DNA of 64,000 bases from JAPPLB01 sp965206655 (GCA_965206655.1 CBDBKC010000036.1:434001-498000), one strand, 5' to 3'. Numbered from the stretch's first letter, positions 54,459 through 63,428 are shown. Notes: generated by a model from the letters alone, not told the origin. Numbers and translations are program-made.

Positions 54459-54789
54459 TGCGGCCTCCGGCGGGGTCGGATACTCTTATGGAGAAAGTTT
54501 GGGGTTTAGTAATGCAGGCGGCTACTGGGTAGCGATTGCTGAGTGAGCGGTCCTGGATCGCGAAGACTCGCGACCTGGCAAGGCTGGAGCCTTACGCCAC
54601 GCTGTACCGGGGTGGTTGGTCAACGCAGGCTGACGCCCGCGGCTCGGAGTTTGGGTTGTGGCGATGATGGCTTTTGGGCGGGGGCTGTGGTGGCATGCGG
54701 GTTCGTACCGCTTCCTTTGGTCGCGGCTCGGCTGGTGGATGGTTGCCGAGTGGGGGAGGATTAGGCCTTTGGCGGATTACAGTTTCAGG
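54459..54789. other. Gap without a gene; degenerate repeats
   Basis: About 330 bases between the epimerase and the outer-membrane gene. It contains GGCAAGGCTGGAGCC and CAACGCAGGCTGACGCCCG-type stretches that look like worn short repeats. No reading frame is convincing on either strand. Confidence 0.5.
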
Positions 54790-55917
54790 TCAGAAGGTGT
54801 GCGATCCGCGCAGCCAGAGGCGGATACCCTCGCGACCGGCGGCGTCGTCGAGGCGTACGACGACACGCTCTCCGAACTTGAGCCGGCTGCCGATACCGAG
54901 CGAAGCTTCGAGGTCGTTGAGTCCGAAATCGGATGCGCGCGTGAAGACGCGCCCCACGTCGACGAAGGGTACAACATCCACATGGTCGGTGGTGTGCCAC
55001 CGATACTCGGCGTTTAGGAGTAGGAGGTTTTCGTCGCGGAAGCGGTACTGGCGGAAACCGCGTAAGCTGTCGGCGCCGCCGATCGTGCGCTGCATGAAGA
55101 AGGGGACTTGCTGCGATGCGCCCTTGCTGCTGAAAGAGGTCAGCGCGCGGAGAGCGATGGTTTGCGGCCGGCGGTACTCCTGGAAGAGGCCGATGTAGCG
55201 ACGGGCATCGATGTCAATGCGGTGGAAGCTGAATTGATTGAAGTCGCGGTCGTCGTGAAAGGTCCAGTTCAGTGAATAGAATCCGCCATCGCGGGGATCG
55301 GCTACAGCGTCACGGTTGTCGTACTCGACGAAGGCGCCGGCGAGGTTGTAGTCGGCTTGCCGGTCGAGGGCGGGAACTTCGGCGGGCGTGAATAGTTCTT
55401 GGATCGAGCGGGACTGGCGGTCTTTGCCCGGGCCGGTGTTGACCTTAAATATTCCCGCGTTGACGCCGACGGTGAAGTGTCGCAGCGGACGGGCGCCGAA
55501 GGTGGTTTGGAAGCCGTAGTCCTCGAGGCGAAAATCGGTGCGGCGGCCTTCTCCCTCGTCCGGCCCCAAGCCCCAGAAGTTTTCCTCGGGGTAGTTCCTG
55601 TAGCGCGTCAGGAAGCTCGCGAAGAGTTTCTCATTTGCGAGGCGCGGTAGCTCGAACTCGAACTCGGCGTGCTGGTAACGCTTGACGGAGGCCATGACTT
55701 GGCCACGAAAGTCGACGAGTCCGTTGGCGAGCTTGTTCTTGCGGTATGCGAGCGAGAGACCGAGTCCGGAGTCGGGCGGCAGGCCGCCGATTGACGGCAG
55801 GAAGCCTTCTTCATCCGCCGCGGTGAACTGGGCGGAGGCGGGAATGCATGCGAGCACCAGCCACGACAGGGCTATGGCACGGGCCGGGGGGTGGCGGGTG
55901 TTGGCGGTGGATCCCAC
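54790..55917 (-). CDS. Outer-membrane beta-barrel protein (D15/BamA-like surface antigen)
   Basis: About 375 residues from a GTG at 55917; the start is uncertain, and the longer open frame upstream is only antisense of the DUF3604 gene. A signal peptide (ALSWLVLACIPASAQ) is followed by alternating-residue strands typical of an Omp85/D15 barrel: GLGLSLAYRKNKLANGLVDF, FVEYDNRDAVADPRDGGFYS, QQVPFFMQRTIGGADSLRGF (the RGF of the family) and a last strand ending in GSHTF. No POTRA domains are seen. It could export or assemble a substrate at the outer membrane. Confidence 0.78.
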   Translation of the reverse strand: MGSTANTRHPPARAIALSWLVLACIPASAQFTAADEEGFLPSIGGLPPDSGLGLSLAYRKNKLANGLVDFRGQVMASVKRYQHAEFEFELPRLANEKLFASFLTRYRNYPEENFWGLGPDEGEGRRTDFRLEDYGFQTTFGARPLRHFTVGVNAGIFKVNTGPGKDRQSRSIQELFTPAEVPALDRQADYNLAGAFVEYDNRDAVADPRDGGFYSLNWTFHDDRDFNQFSFHRIDIDARRYIGLFQEYRRPQTIALRALTSFSSKGASQQVPFFMQRTIGGADSLRGFRQYRFRDENLLLLNAEYRWHTTDHVDVVPFVDVGRVFTRASDFGLNDLEASLGIGSRLKFGERVVVRLDDAAGREGIRLWLRGSHTF

Positions 55918-56008
55918 GGGATGGCTGGCGGGTCGGGAGAGCGAGGCGCGAATCTTCCATCGTGAGGGATTTGGGTGAGCGAGGGCAAGGGTGTGCCGGG
56001 ATGCTCGT

Positions 56009-57499
56009 CTAATCTTCCACCCAAAAGGGGCTTGACCAGGCTTGGTGGCCGTTGGCTTGAGTTGCTCGGACGTAGTAGTAGTCGGTGCGTCCTGGGCGGC
56101 CGTAGTCGGTGTGGCGGAAGCTCGCGTTATAGAGGTCAGGTGTGACGAGCCGGTGGATGAGCACCGACTCAGCCGTGAACGGGCCGGTGAACTCGACTTC
56201 GCTGTTTTCGGCAAGCTCGCCCAGCGTTCGCTGGAAACGAATCGGCGCGGGTTTCGTGACTTCGATGTGCAGTACGGCGTTGCGGTCACCGGTGATTTCG
56301 AGCAGGACGGACTTGGTGGGCTTCTCTTCGTAGGCTTGGGTGCGCGACGTAAAGAGTTGCACCCGGCAGGAGGACTCTTTGCGGTCGACGATGCGGTCGC
56401 GGCGGTCTTCGTCGAAGGGGCCGGATTGGAAGCAGGGCGTGAGGGATTCGATCTTGCCGTTTTCGATGGTGATGGTTGCGTCCCAGTCGGCGATGCGGGC
56501 CATGTTGAGGTCGCCCCAGGGGCCCCAGCCGAATTCGAGTCTCGATAGGACCTGGCCGGGCCAGGGCGCGTTGTCGCGGACATAGTCCTCGGGGAAGTAG
56601 CGATAGACGACGCGGTTGTTCTTGAGGATCTCGATCTTTTCGATTTCGTCTTTGCCTTGGGCGGTGATGTGGAACTCGCGTTCGCGCGCGAAGGGGATCT
56701 CCGAGCCCATGAGTTGATCGTTGAGCGTCGTGAATAAGCGGATGCGGTCGCCGCTGGCGGCGATGGTGCGGCGTTTCCATAAGGCGTCGAGGATGGCTTC
56801 GCGCGAGAGTTCCTTGGCCCAGACGCCGGCGAGACCTTCGCCGTAGGCGCCGGGATAGCCGAGGTGGTCGTCGGAGCTGGCGATGACGCCGGGGCGGAAG
56901 CCGCGCTGGAGTGCGGCCTGCACGGTGTTGCGCGTCCAGCGGCCGCCCATGCTGTGGCGGATGTAGCGGAAGCCGGCGCGGTCGTGCTCGGAGAGTCCGT
57001 GCTCGGACATGATTTCCATGACGGGGCTGACGGAGGGGTCGAGGTAATCCCAGTTGGCCCCGCGCCAGCCTTGCTTATACGCCAAGTGGTGGGGGACGAT
57101 CATGGCGCCGCTCCCTTTGACGTATTTCTGGAGGTCGCGGACGTGCTTGTGATACTTGAGCGGAAGGTGGTCGCCGGGATAGTAGAGGCAGTAGTCGCCG
57201 AAGAAGCTCGAGTGCCATTCGTAGGCGAGGATCGAAACGAACTCGCCCTTGCGGTTGGACTCGGCGGCGAGCCGTTGGACTTTCGGCCAGTTGTCCTGGA
57301 GGACTTTGAAGCCGTTGACCCACTTCATATGGGCGTCGTTGGGCATCTCGGGCATGTCATGCCATTGCGAGTGCGGTGTGAAGGCCAGGAAGTCGAGATG
57401 CTCTTGCGCGATGTCGTAGGTGCGCTCGACGGAGCCGCGGGCGTAGCCGACGGCGTTGTGGTTGTGGAGGTCGCCCCAGAAGAGTTGGTAGTCGTTCAT
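56009..57499 (-). CDS. DUF3604-family protein (PHP-like hydrolase fold)
   Basis: 496 residues from the ATG at 57499. The N-terminal LFWGDLHNHNAVGYARGSVE carries the HxH metal motif, followed by LAFTPHSQWHDMPEM and IVPHHLAYKQGWRGANW, which complete a PHP-type metal centre. GVIASSDDHLGYPGAYGEGL is the late Asp-His block. No signal peptide is seen. DUF3604 proteins are abundant in Acidobacteria and Planctomycetes; the substrate is unknown. The frame continues upstream to 57625 but without support. Confidence 0.9.
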   Translation of the reverse strand: MNDYQLFWGDLHNHNAVGYARGSVERTYDIAQEHLDFLAFTPHSQWHDMPEMPNDAHMKWVNGFKVLQDNWPKVQRLAAESNRKGEFVSILAYEWHSSFFGDYCLYYPGDHLPLKYHKHVRDLQKYVKGSGAMIVPHHLAYKQGWRGANWDYLDPSVSPVMEIMSEHGLSEHDRAGFRYIRHSMGGRWTRNTVQAALQRGFRPGVIASSDDHLGYPGAYGEGLAGVWAKELSREAILDALWKRRTIAASGDRIRLFTTLNDQLMGSEIPFAREREFHITAQGKDEIEKIEILKNNRVVYRYFPEDYVRDNAPWPGQVLSRLEFGWGPWGDLNMARIADWDATITIENGKIESLTPCFQSGPFDEDRRDRIVDRKESSCRVQLFTSRTQAYEEKPTKSVLLEITGDRNAVLHIEVTKPAPIRFQRTLGELAENSEVEFTGPFTAESVLIHRLVTPDLYNASFRHTDYGRPGRTDYYYVRATQANGHQAWSSPFWVED

Positions 57500-57645
57500 C
57501 GCCACTAGTCTAGATACTTTCCCACCTAGCGGTCCAGGCGCCCGATCATACCACCGAGACTTCGTTGCACTTGCCTGGTGTGCTCGATCTACTGTCGAGT
57601 AGGCCCTCGAACGCCAAGCGGCCATGTCTCATCCTGCTGAGACGA

Positions 57646-57959
57646 TTACGCTCGGAACAGTGCTCGGAATCCCTCTTGTTCAAAGTGTCTGTCGTTGGTG
57701 AGCGCCTCGCTGATTCCCTCGCGGCGCATGGTCTGCATGGAGATGCAATCGACGAGGCTGTAGTGCTTGTCCGGCCGCGCCGTGAACAATTCGAGCCCGC
57801 CCAAGAGAGACTCGCGGCTTTGCGGCATCACGCGCACCCCCGGATTCTCCAGCAAGTACCGTACAACTCCGCCATAAGCGAGAGTGCGGACTCGTGCGCG
57901 CTGTCGTTAGGGTCGGTAGTGGCAATCCAGTAGAACGTGTCGGCAAAGAGAACGCTCAC
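57646..57959 (-). pseudogene. VapC-like PIN toxin with internal deletion
   Basis: A GTG at 57959 starts VSVLFADTFYWIATTDPNDS (first catalytic Asp in the FADTFYW block) and runs to LMAEL. The sequence then jumps frame to VVRYLLENPGVRVMPQSRES and on to SLVDCISMQTMRREGISEAL (second Asp) and the EQEGFRALFRA end. About 45 residues, including the expected middle acidic catalytic residue, are missing and the frame is lost. The GTG overlaps the stop of the antitoxin gene, the usual coupled arrangement. The toxin is therefore inactive. Confidence 0.8.
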
Positions 57960-58243
57960 AAGTCGTCTCTCTTTGGTGTGCCGTAGATGTAGTGATCGTG
58001 CTGGCCGGCCCCATCTCGAGGCAACCCTTCAAAAGCGTCCGACGGGAGCTTGCCAACACGGCGGAGAATCTCTTCGGTCACGCTCCGCAAGGGCTGGTCG
58101 GGCCGCGGCGCAGCACTGCTTCCCATCCCGAGGTCGCGTTCCAGCACGCGTAGCGCGTAACTCTCGGCACTGAGGCCGACAGCTTCGGCTTTGTTCTTGA
58201 GCGCGCGCTCGGCCTCGTACGGTAAATCGAGTGTAACCGCCAT
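57956..58243 (-). CDS. Antitoxin partnered with the PIN toxin (ribbon-helix-helix type)
   Basis: 95 residues from the ATG at 58243 with AAAGGAG just upstream. The N-terminal LDLPYEAERALKNKAEAVGL followed by SAESYALRVLERDLG is a ribbon-helix-helix-like DNA-binding start, and the polar tail would wrap the toxin. It is intact although its toxin is broken. It diverges from the HigBA-like module with only 43 bases between them. Confidence 0.75.
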   Translation of the reverse strand: MAVTLDLPYEAERALKNKAEAVGLSAESYALRVLERDLGMGSSAAPRPDQPLRSVTEEILRRVGKLPSDAFEGLPRDGAGQHDHYIYGTPKRDDL

Positions 58244-58286
58244 CGTTGCGGCTCCTTTCGGATGCTCCGTATGAACTTCTACTTTC

Positions 58287-58566
58287 TTGATTTTACAGGA
58301 GATAGTCGTGCAGGGCTGCGCCTTAGCAGTAGCTGGTCTTCGCGGAGGCGTTCGACCTAGGGGCGCGGCGACGCGCAAGCTCGATATGATCAACGCGGCG
58401 ACGGAAATCGGCGATCTCAGATCGCCACCTGGCAATCGACTCAAGAAGCTCAAAGGAAAACCTGCGCGAGTTTCACAGTCTCCGCGTGAACGACCAATGG
58501 CGTATCGTCTTTCGCTGGCCTCCCGAAGGGGCACAAGATGTCGAGTTGACCGACTATCACGACTAG
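58287..58566 (+). pseudogene. HigB/RelE-like toxin, frameshifted and without a clear start
   Basis: TRKLDMINAATEIGDLRSPP and GNRLKKLKG match HigB. After an extra A in the AAAA run near 58457 the homology resumes as NLREFHSLRVNDQWRIVFRW and ends VELTDYHD at 58564-58566. The N-terminal ~35 residues of the family cannot be recognised in any frame. It lies 15 bases before the HigA start, the normal operon order. No functional toxin can be produced as written. Confidence 0.75.
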
Positions 58567-58581
58567 CCGATTGGAGGCCAT

Positions 58582-58869
58582 ATGATCCCCGAGAACCGAA
58601 TACCGACTCACCCAGGAGAGATACTCCGGGTCGAGTTTCTCGATCCACTCGGCATGACGCAAGTGGCACTAGCCGAGGCACTTGAGGTACCCGTACAGCG
58701 TGTCAATGAGCTGGTTCGGGGTAAACGCGGAGTGACGGCCGAAACTGCGTGGTTGTTGTCGAAAGCCTTTGGGACGAGTCCTCAGTTCTGGTCGAACCTG
58801 CAGACGAACTACGACTTGGCGGTTCAACGCCCCGTACGAAAACTCGAGCGGCTGAGGAAGGTTGTCTAG
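58582..58869 (+). CDS. higA: HigA-type antitoxin (HTH-XRE)
   Basis: 95 residues. ATG at 58582 with GGAGGCC before it. The start NRIPTHPGEILRVEFLDPLG and the HTH block MTQVALAEALEVPVQRVNEL, then VTAETAWLLSKAFGTSPQFW, are diagnostic of HigA. It would repress its own operon and neutralise HigB; here the toxin gene ahead is broken. Its last four bases overlap the end of the convergent gene at 58866. Confidence 0.92.
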   Translation: MIPENRIPTHPGEILRVEFLDPLGMTQVALAEALEVPVQRVNELVRGKRGVTAETAWLLSKAFGTSPQFWSNLQTNYDLAVQRPVRKLERLRKVV

Positions 58870-59402
58870 GGGGCGCTGCCGGCTCGCTGCTTTTTCAGGC
58901 GCATAACGACGGCGCGGGCTTGCTTGTGGAGTTCCCTCGGGCTGGCGTCGAATCCCTTGAGAAAGGTCGACCACAGTACTTCTCGCGACGTGACATCAAC
59001 CAGAAACACCGCCCCCTCGGCGCGGGAGGCGGAGTGGTAGGGCGCCGTATCAGGACGGTAAGCGCTCACCAGCGTCGCGTTGTCAACCGATGACTTTTCA
59101 CTCTCCGCCTTCTCCTCCTCGGCTTTTTCCTGGGGTGTGGGGAACAGCTCTTCCATGCCATCGAGAAATTCGCTACTGATACGGTCGGTGAGAATCGCCT
59201 GGGCCATCTTGGGGTCCACTACGACGCTGAAAACACCCTCGGTCGCCGCCTGCTCAGCCAGGTACTGATCCAGGGAGTTGGACATTGGCCAGAAATAGAC
59301 CCTCTCGACGCGCTCCAAGCGCGCCGGGTCGGCCGCCTCGGTGGATGGGGCGACCACCATCGCTGTAGAGAAGAGCACGAACAGCAAAAAGCAGCGAAAC
59401 AT
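58866..59402 (-). CDS. Secreted hypothetical protein
   Basis: 178 residues from the ATG at 59402: signal peptide MFRCFLLFVLFSTAMVVAPS ending about TEAAD. The mature part has RVYFWPMSNSLDQYLAEQAA and VVVDPKMAQAILTDRISSEF, a Glu/Lys-rich coiled stretch, and the end LVDVTSREVLWSTFLKGFDA. The wording of the second half (a ratio or call to a resource that may be missing) resembles lipoprotein-like proteins that assemble outer-membrane factors, but I cannot name a family. It converges with higA. Confidence 0.7.
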   Translation of the reverse strand: MFRCFLLFVLFSTAMVVAPSTEAADPARLERVERVYFWPMSNSLDQYLAEQAATEGVFSVVVDPKMAQAILTDRISSEFLDGMEELFPTPQEKAEEEKAESEKSSVDNATLVSAYRPDTAPYHSASRAEGAVFLVDVTSREVLWSTFLKGFDASPRELHKQARAVVMRLKKQRAGSAP

Positions 59403-59454
59403 GCCAGGATTATACCAGCCGCCGTCCGACGGCTTGACCGCCCCCTGTCCTGTA

Positions 59455-60198
59455 ATGCACGACAAGCCTGACGCCGCAGCCTATGATGAATTCGCCCGAA
59501 TCTTCGACTTGTACTGGGCCGACCTGTTCGCGAATGACGTGCGTCCGGCCTTCCAGAATGAACTCCTGCCGCATGTTCCGGCGGGGGGCCGGATACTCGA
59601 CCTGTGCTGCGGGAGCGGCAGGCTCAGTTACTGGCTGACGGGCTGCCGATTCCGCGTAACGGGCGTTGACGCTTCCGAAGAGATGGTTCGGATTGCCCGC
59701 GAAAACGCTCCCGGCGCCGATTTCGAGGTCGCGGACATTCGAGAGTTTCAGCGGCCGGCGGCCTTCGACGCCGTGGTCTCGATCTTCGACAGTCTGAACC
59801 ATCTGCCGACTTCGGCGGATCTTCTGACTGTGTTTCGCAATGTTCACGCATCGCTTGCGGCCGACGGGCTGTTTTTCTTCGATATGAATCTCGATGAGGG
59901 TTTCCTGGCGTCGGCACATGACGGACATGCCGTGCTCAAGGATGATCACGCCTGCGTCGTTGAGAGCAACTACGATTCGAAGACCGGTGTGGGCCGTTCG
60001 GAAGTGACGATCTTCGAGAAATCCGACGAGGCTTGGAACCGGGTCGATCTGGAGATTGTCGAGTATTGCTATCCAGAGGAAACGATTCTAGACGGCCTCG
60101 CTAAGGCCGGGTTCCGTGACCTGAAAACATTTGAGGGACACGAGGACCTTGGCATGCGGAACGGTGTCGGGCGCCTGTTCGTGCTGGCGCGAAAGTAG
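59455..60198 (+). CDS. Class I SAM-dependent methyltransferase
   Basis: 247 residues from the ATG at 59455. Motif I ILDLCCGSGRLSYWLTGCRF with the following VTGVDASEEMVRIA, motif II FDAVVSIFDSLNHLPTSADL and a C-terminal fold ending in GRLFVLARK. The substrate is unknown. The ATG lies about 50 bases from the divergent secreted-protein gene start, so the two may share a regulatory region. Confidence 0.85.
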   Translation: MHDKPDAAAYDEFARIFDLYWADLFANDVRPAFQNELLPHVPAGGRILDLCCGSGRLSYWLTGCRFRVTGVDASEEMVRIARENAPGADFEVADIREFQRPAAFDAVVSIFDSLNHLPTSADLLTVFRNVHASLAADGLFFFDMNLDEGFLASAHDGHAVLKDDHACVVESNYDSKTGVGRSEVTIFEKSDEAWNRVDLEIVEYCYPEETILDGLAKAGFRDLKTFEGHEDLGMRNGVGRLFVLARK

Positions 60199-60204
60199 CG
60201 GCGG

Positions 60205-60627
60205 CTACGCCGGACGAAAGAAATCGACAGGGTCGAGTTCGACGATACGCCATTTCCTGCCCTGTGCCGTGACGTTCACCGTAATGATGTGCCGGCGGGT
60301 TTCGACGGCTCCGGGACGGTTGAGAGGGGATATTTGTAGCAGCCAATCCACGCGGCTTAGGAAGTTGTCTCCGTCGGCGGTGACCTCTAGGATTCGAATC
60401 GACGACCCGATATCTTTCTGCTCGGTGAGGGCAACCACGTTCGACTCAAGCCGGGAATAGGCACCGAAGCGCTTCTTTTCGAAGTGACCGAGGAAGAGGG
60501 CGGCGTTGCGGGCTTGGATGGCCCGGCTGGCGTCCCGGAGCATACGCGAGATCGCCGCCTGGTTCGCCGCGGCGGGTCCGGCGAGGGAGGCGATCGCGAG
60601 GACTCGCGTGAATCTCCGGCGCGTCAT
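60205..60627 (-). CDS. Small secreted NTF2-like hypothetical protein
   Basis: 140 residues: Arg-rich signal-like start MTRRRFTRVLAIASLAGPAA (Tat-like RRRF), then an alpha-beta part (AISRMLRDASRAIQARNAAL, then FLSRVDWLLQISPLNRPG and KWRIVELDPVDFFRP) that resembles SnoaL/NTF2-like folds. The role is unknown. It lies 30 bases upstream of the argJ stop, on the same strand, so it could be a separate, downstream cotranscribed gene. Confidence 0.6.
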   Translation of the reverse strand: MTRRRFTRVLAIASLAGPAAANQAAISRMLRDASRAIQARNAALFLGHFEKKRFGAYSRLESNVVALTEQKDIGSSIRILEVTADGDNFLSRVDWLLQISPLNRPGAVETRRHIITVNVTAQGRKWRIVELDPVDFFRPA

Positions 60628-60657
60628 GGGCGGGTTTGCAAGGGTCCACCTGAAGAT

Positions 60658-61836
60658 CTACGTCCTGTATTCGGCATTAATACGGATGTAGTCCTCCGTC
60701 ATGTCACAGGTCCAGAAACGTGCTTGACCCGGCCCGCCGCGTCGAATATGGAATCTCAGGTGCAACTCATTCGCTTCCATCGTCTTTTGGACTTCTGACT
60801 CGTCGAAATCGGCGCGGAAACCGCGCCGGCAAACGAGAATCCCGTTGACGTAGATATCGACCTTCGACGGATCGAACGGGGCGCCGCTCGCCCCGGCCGA
60901 CGAGAGAAAACGGCCCCAATTCGGGTCCGCGCCCGCCAAGGCGGTCTTCACGAGGGGTGAATTCGCGATCGCCCTGGCGATGGTGTCGGCGTCGTGCTCG
61001 GTGGCGGCGCCTTCGACGTCGATCGTGATAAGCTTCCGGGCGCCCTCGCCGTCCTTGGCGATTGCGACAGCCAGTGACTCGGCGACTTGAGAGAGTCCGG
61101 CTTCGAATGCTCCACGGTTCGACCGAGAGACCGCGACACCGGAAGCACCATTGGCAAGCAGGATAACTGTGTCGTTCGTCGACGTGTCCGAGTCCACCGA
61201 GATGCGATTGAAACTCCGCCCTACGGCCTTTTTGAGCATCGCCTGAAGAGCATCGGCGGGAATCGTGGCGTCCGTAAAGATGTAACTCAGCATCGTCGCC
61301 ATATTGGGGTGGATCATTCCGGCGCCCTTCGCCATGCCGGCGATGCGAACGGCACCTTGGGCCGTTTCCACTTCGGCCGAAGCGATCTTTGGCACGGTGT
61401 CGGTCGTCATGATGGACAACGCGGCGTCTGAGAACCGATCCGGCGACAGGCCGGCTTCCAAAGCCGGCAGAGTATCGATGATCAGACTTTCATCGAGTGG
61501 CTCGCCGATCACGCCGGTGGACGAAACGAGGACGCGGTTCACGGGCGCTCCGAGCGCTTTCGCCGTCGCCCGCGCGGTGGCCCTGGCGACTTTCATCATG
61601 GTGGGAGTGGCGCAATTCGCGTTCCCGGCGTTGACGATGATGGCCCGGCACCTTCCCTTTGACTTCTTCAAGTGGTCTTCGCAAAGAACGACGGGTGCGG
61701 CTCGGACCAAGTTGCGCGTAAAGACGCCGGCGGCCGCGGCTTCGCGGTCGGATACCATCAAGGCCAGATCGAGGTTCGGCTTCTTGCGAATGCCGGCGTA
61801 GGCGGCGGCGAATCGATAACCCAGCGGCACATTCAC
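60658..61836 (-). CDS. argJ: Bifunctional ornithine/glutamate N-acetyltransferase
   Basis: Recycles the acetyl group in the arginine pathway. 392 residues as an autoprocessing precursor: GMIHPNMATMLSYIFTDA holds the cleavage site, with Thr181 becoming the nucleophile of the beta chain. The oxyanion-type STGVIGEPL and the VAIAKDGEGARKLITIDVEG block are also present. It overlaps fmt by 4 bases, an unusual pairing of arginine synthesis with translation initiation. Confidence 0.95.
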   Translation of the reverse strand: MNVPLGYRFAAAYAGIRKKPNLDLALMVSDREAAAAGVFTRNLVRAAPVVLCEDHLKKSKGRCRAIIVNAGNANCATPTMMKVARATARATAKALGAPVNRVLVSSTGVIGEPLDESLIIDTLPALEAGLSPDRFSDAALSIMTTDTVPKIASAEVETAQGAVRIAGMAKGAGMIHPNMATMLSYIFTDATIPADALQAMLKKAVGRSFNRISVDSDTSTNDTVILLANGASGVAVSRSNRGAFEAGLSQVAESLAVAIAKDGEGARKLITIDVEGAATEHDADTIARAIANSPLVKTALAGADPNWGRFLSSAGASGAPFDPSKVDIYVNGILVCRRGFRADFDESEVQKTMEANELHLRFHIRRGGPGQARFWTCDMTEDYIRINAEYRT

Positions 61837-62771
61837 TTCCGGTTCTCTCCCAAAGTCTCGCCGTCCGTCGGACGGTAGCCTCGCACGAAATCGGCCGCAG
61901 CCATGCGCTTCTTCCCTTCGGGCTGCACGTCGTGGACCGCGAGAGTCGAGCCCTGTTCACACCCTACGCGAAGTTGACCGTCGGCGGTAGCAACGACGCC
62001 CGGCGGCGGCCCTGCCTGATGGAGCGGCCGGGCGCGGTGGATCCCGAGACGGCGGCCCCGAAAATAGGTGTAGATACCCGGCCACGGGGTGAAGCCGCGC
62101 AGACGATTGTGGATTTGGGCGGCCGGCAAGTTCCAGTCGACCTGCCCGTCTTCGCGCTTGAGAATGGGAGCGAACGTAGCCTCTTCCTCCGTCTGCGGCT
62201 CCGGCGCAATCGAGCCACGTTCGAGGCCTGCCAGCGTCTCGGCCAGAAGGTCCGCACCGATGGGCGCCAGACGCTCGAACAGTTCCCGGGCGGTTTCATC
62301 GGAACCGATCGGAGTCTCGCGTTTGAGCAACATGTCTCCCGCATCGAGCTTGAAGATGATGCGCATCGTTGTGACGCCGGTGCGGGTTTCGCCGTTCGCG
62401 ACGGCCCAGTTGATCGGCGCGGCGCCGCGGTATTTCGGCAGCAGGGAAGCGTGAACGTTGATGCAGCCATGCGGCGGCAGATCGAGAATTCTCTGGGGGA
62501 TGATCTGCCCGTACCCGACGACAACGATGACATCGGGTGCAATCGTCGAGAGCCGCTCGAAGGCATCCGCCGACTTAACGCGGGGCGGTTGGAAAACTTC
62601 GAGTCCGAGTTCGAGAGCATTGACTTTGACGGGTGGAGGGGTAAGGGTTTGCTTTCGGCCGACCGGCCGATCGGGCTGCGTCATGACGAGTTCGACCGTG
62701 TGCCCCGCGCTGATGAGGGCCGCGAGGGGGGGTACGGCGAAGGCCGGCGTGCCCATAAAGACCACGCGCAT
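61833..62771 (-). CDS. fmt: Methionyl-tRNA formyltransferase
   Basis: Formylates initiator Met-tRNA. 312 residues: RVVFMGTPAFAVPPLAALIS, the catalytic block INVHASLLPKYRGAAPINWA (Asn105, His107) and the C-terminal OB-like domain with RPLHQAGPPPGVVAT. It lies directly between def (3 bases) and argJ (4-base overlap), so the three form one operon. Confidence 0.97.
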   Translation of the reverse strand: MRVVFMGTPAFAVPPLAALISAGHTVELVMTQPDRPVGRKQTLTPPPVKVNALELGLEVFQPPRVKSADAFERLSTIAPDVIVVVGYGQIIPQRILDLPPHGCINVHASLLPKYRGAAPINWAVANGETRTGVTTMRIIFKLDAGDMLLKRETPIGSDETARELFERLAPIGADLLAETLAGLERGSIAPEPQTEEEATFAPILKREDGQVDWNLPAAQIHNRLRGFTPWPGIYTYFRGRRLGIHRARPLHQAGPPPGVVATADGQLRVGCEQGSTLAVHDVQPEGKKRMAAADFVRGYRPTDGETLGENRK

Positions 62772-62774
62772 CCG

Positions 62775-63290
62775 CTAATCCCACTCGCCTTTTTTGCGTA
62801 GCTTGCGGATCTTACGTTTGATCAATTCCCGCTTGAGCGAGCTGACGTGGCGCAGAAACAGGATCCCGTCGAGATGATCGTTCTCGTGCAGAATGGCGCG
62901 CGCCAGCAGATCCTCACATTCGACCTCGAACGTGTCGCCCTTTACGTCTCTCGCGCGGACTGTTACCTTTTGGGCCCGCTTGACGTCCTCTCGGAACCCC
63001 GGGACGCTGAGACAACCTTCCTCGCCCGTCTGCTTTCCTTCCGTCGCAAGAATCTCGGGGTTGATGAATACGAACTTCTCGTCGGGGTCCTCTCCGCAGG
63101 AACAATCGACCACAGTGAGGCGCTTGAGCAGCCCGACCTGCGGCGCCGCCAGGCCCACGCCAGATGCGTCATACATCGTCTCGAACATGTCGTTGACGAG
63201 CCGTCGGAGTTCCTTGGTATCGAATTCCTCAACGGGTTCACAGACCGTTTCGAGGACCGGGTCTCCGTACTTGACGATCTTTCGAATCAC
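62775..63290 (-). CDS. def: Peptide deformylase
   Basis: Removes the formyl group from nascent proteins, pairing with Fmt. 171 residues with all three motifs: GVGLAAPQVG (44-53), EEGCLSVPG (90-98, metal ligand Cys93) and HENDH (135-139, metal ligands His135 and His139). It starts the def-fmt-argJ operon; AAGGTG lies upstream of the start. Confidence 0.97.
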   Translation of the reverse strand: MIRKIVKYGDPVLETVCEPVEEFDTKELRRLVNDMFETMYDASGVGLAAPQVGLLKRLTVVDCSCGEDPDEKFVFINPEILATEGKQTGEEGCLSVPGFREDVKRAQKVTVRARDVKGDTFEVECEDLLARAILHENDHLDGILFLRHVSSLKRELIKRKIRKLRKKGEWD

Positions 63291-63428
63291 CTTGAGTTGC
63301 CGACCTGGGGCTGCCCTTATTCTAGGGAAGGCAGCGAGGTACTAGCGATCGGAGATGAAAGAACCTTAGGCCCTTTTAGTGTCTCTGTCCGATTTGCCTC
63401 GACCATTCGAAAGAGCGATATTCAAGAT

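Noticed and set aside
54790..56583. A 597-codon frame as one gene
   Set aside because: Its first ~220 codons are antisense-frame reading of the DUF3604 gene (Ser/Pro/Thr-rich without structure). The barrel protein starts near 55917.
58141..58681. A single 241-residue protein including the PIN antitoxin
   Set aside because: The first 146 codons are antisense of the HigBA-like module. The antitoxin starts at 58243 with its own ribosome site.
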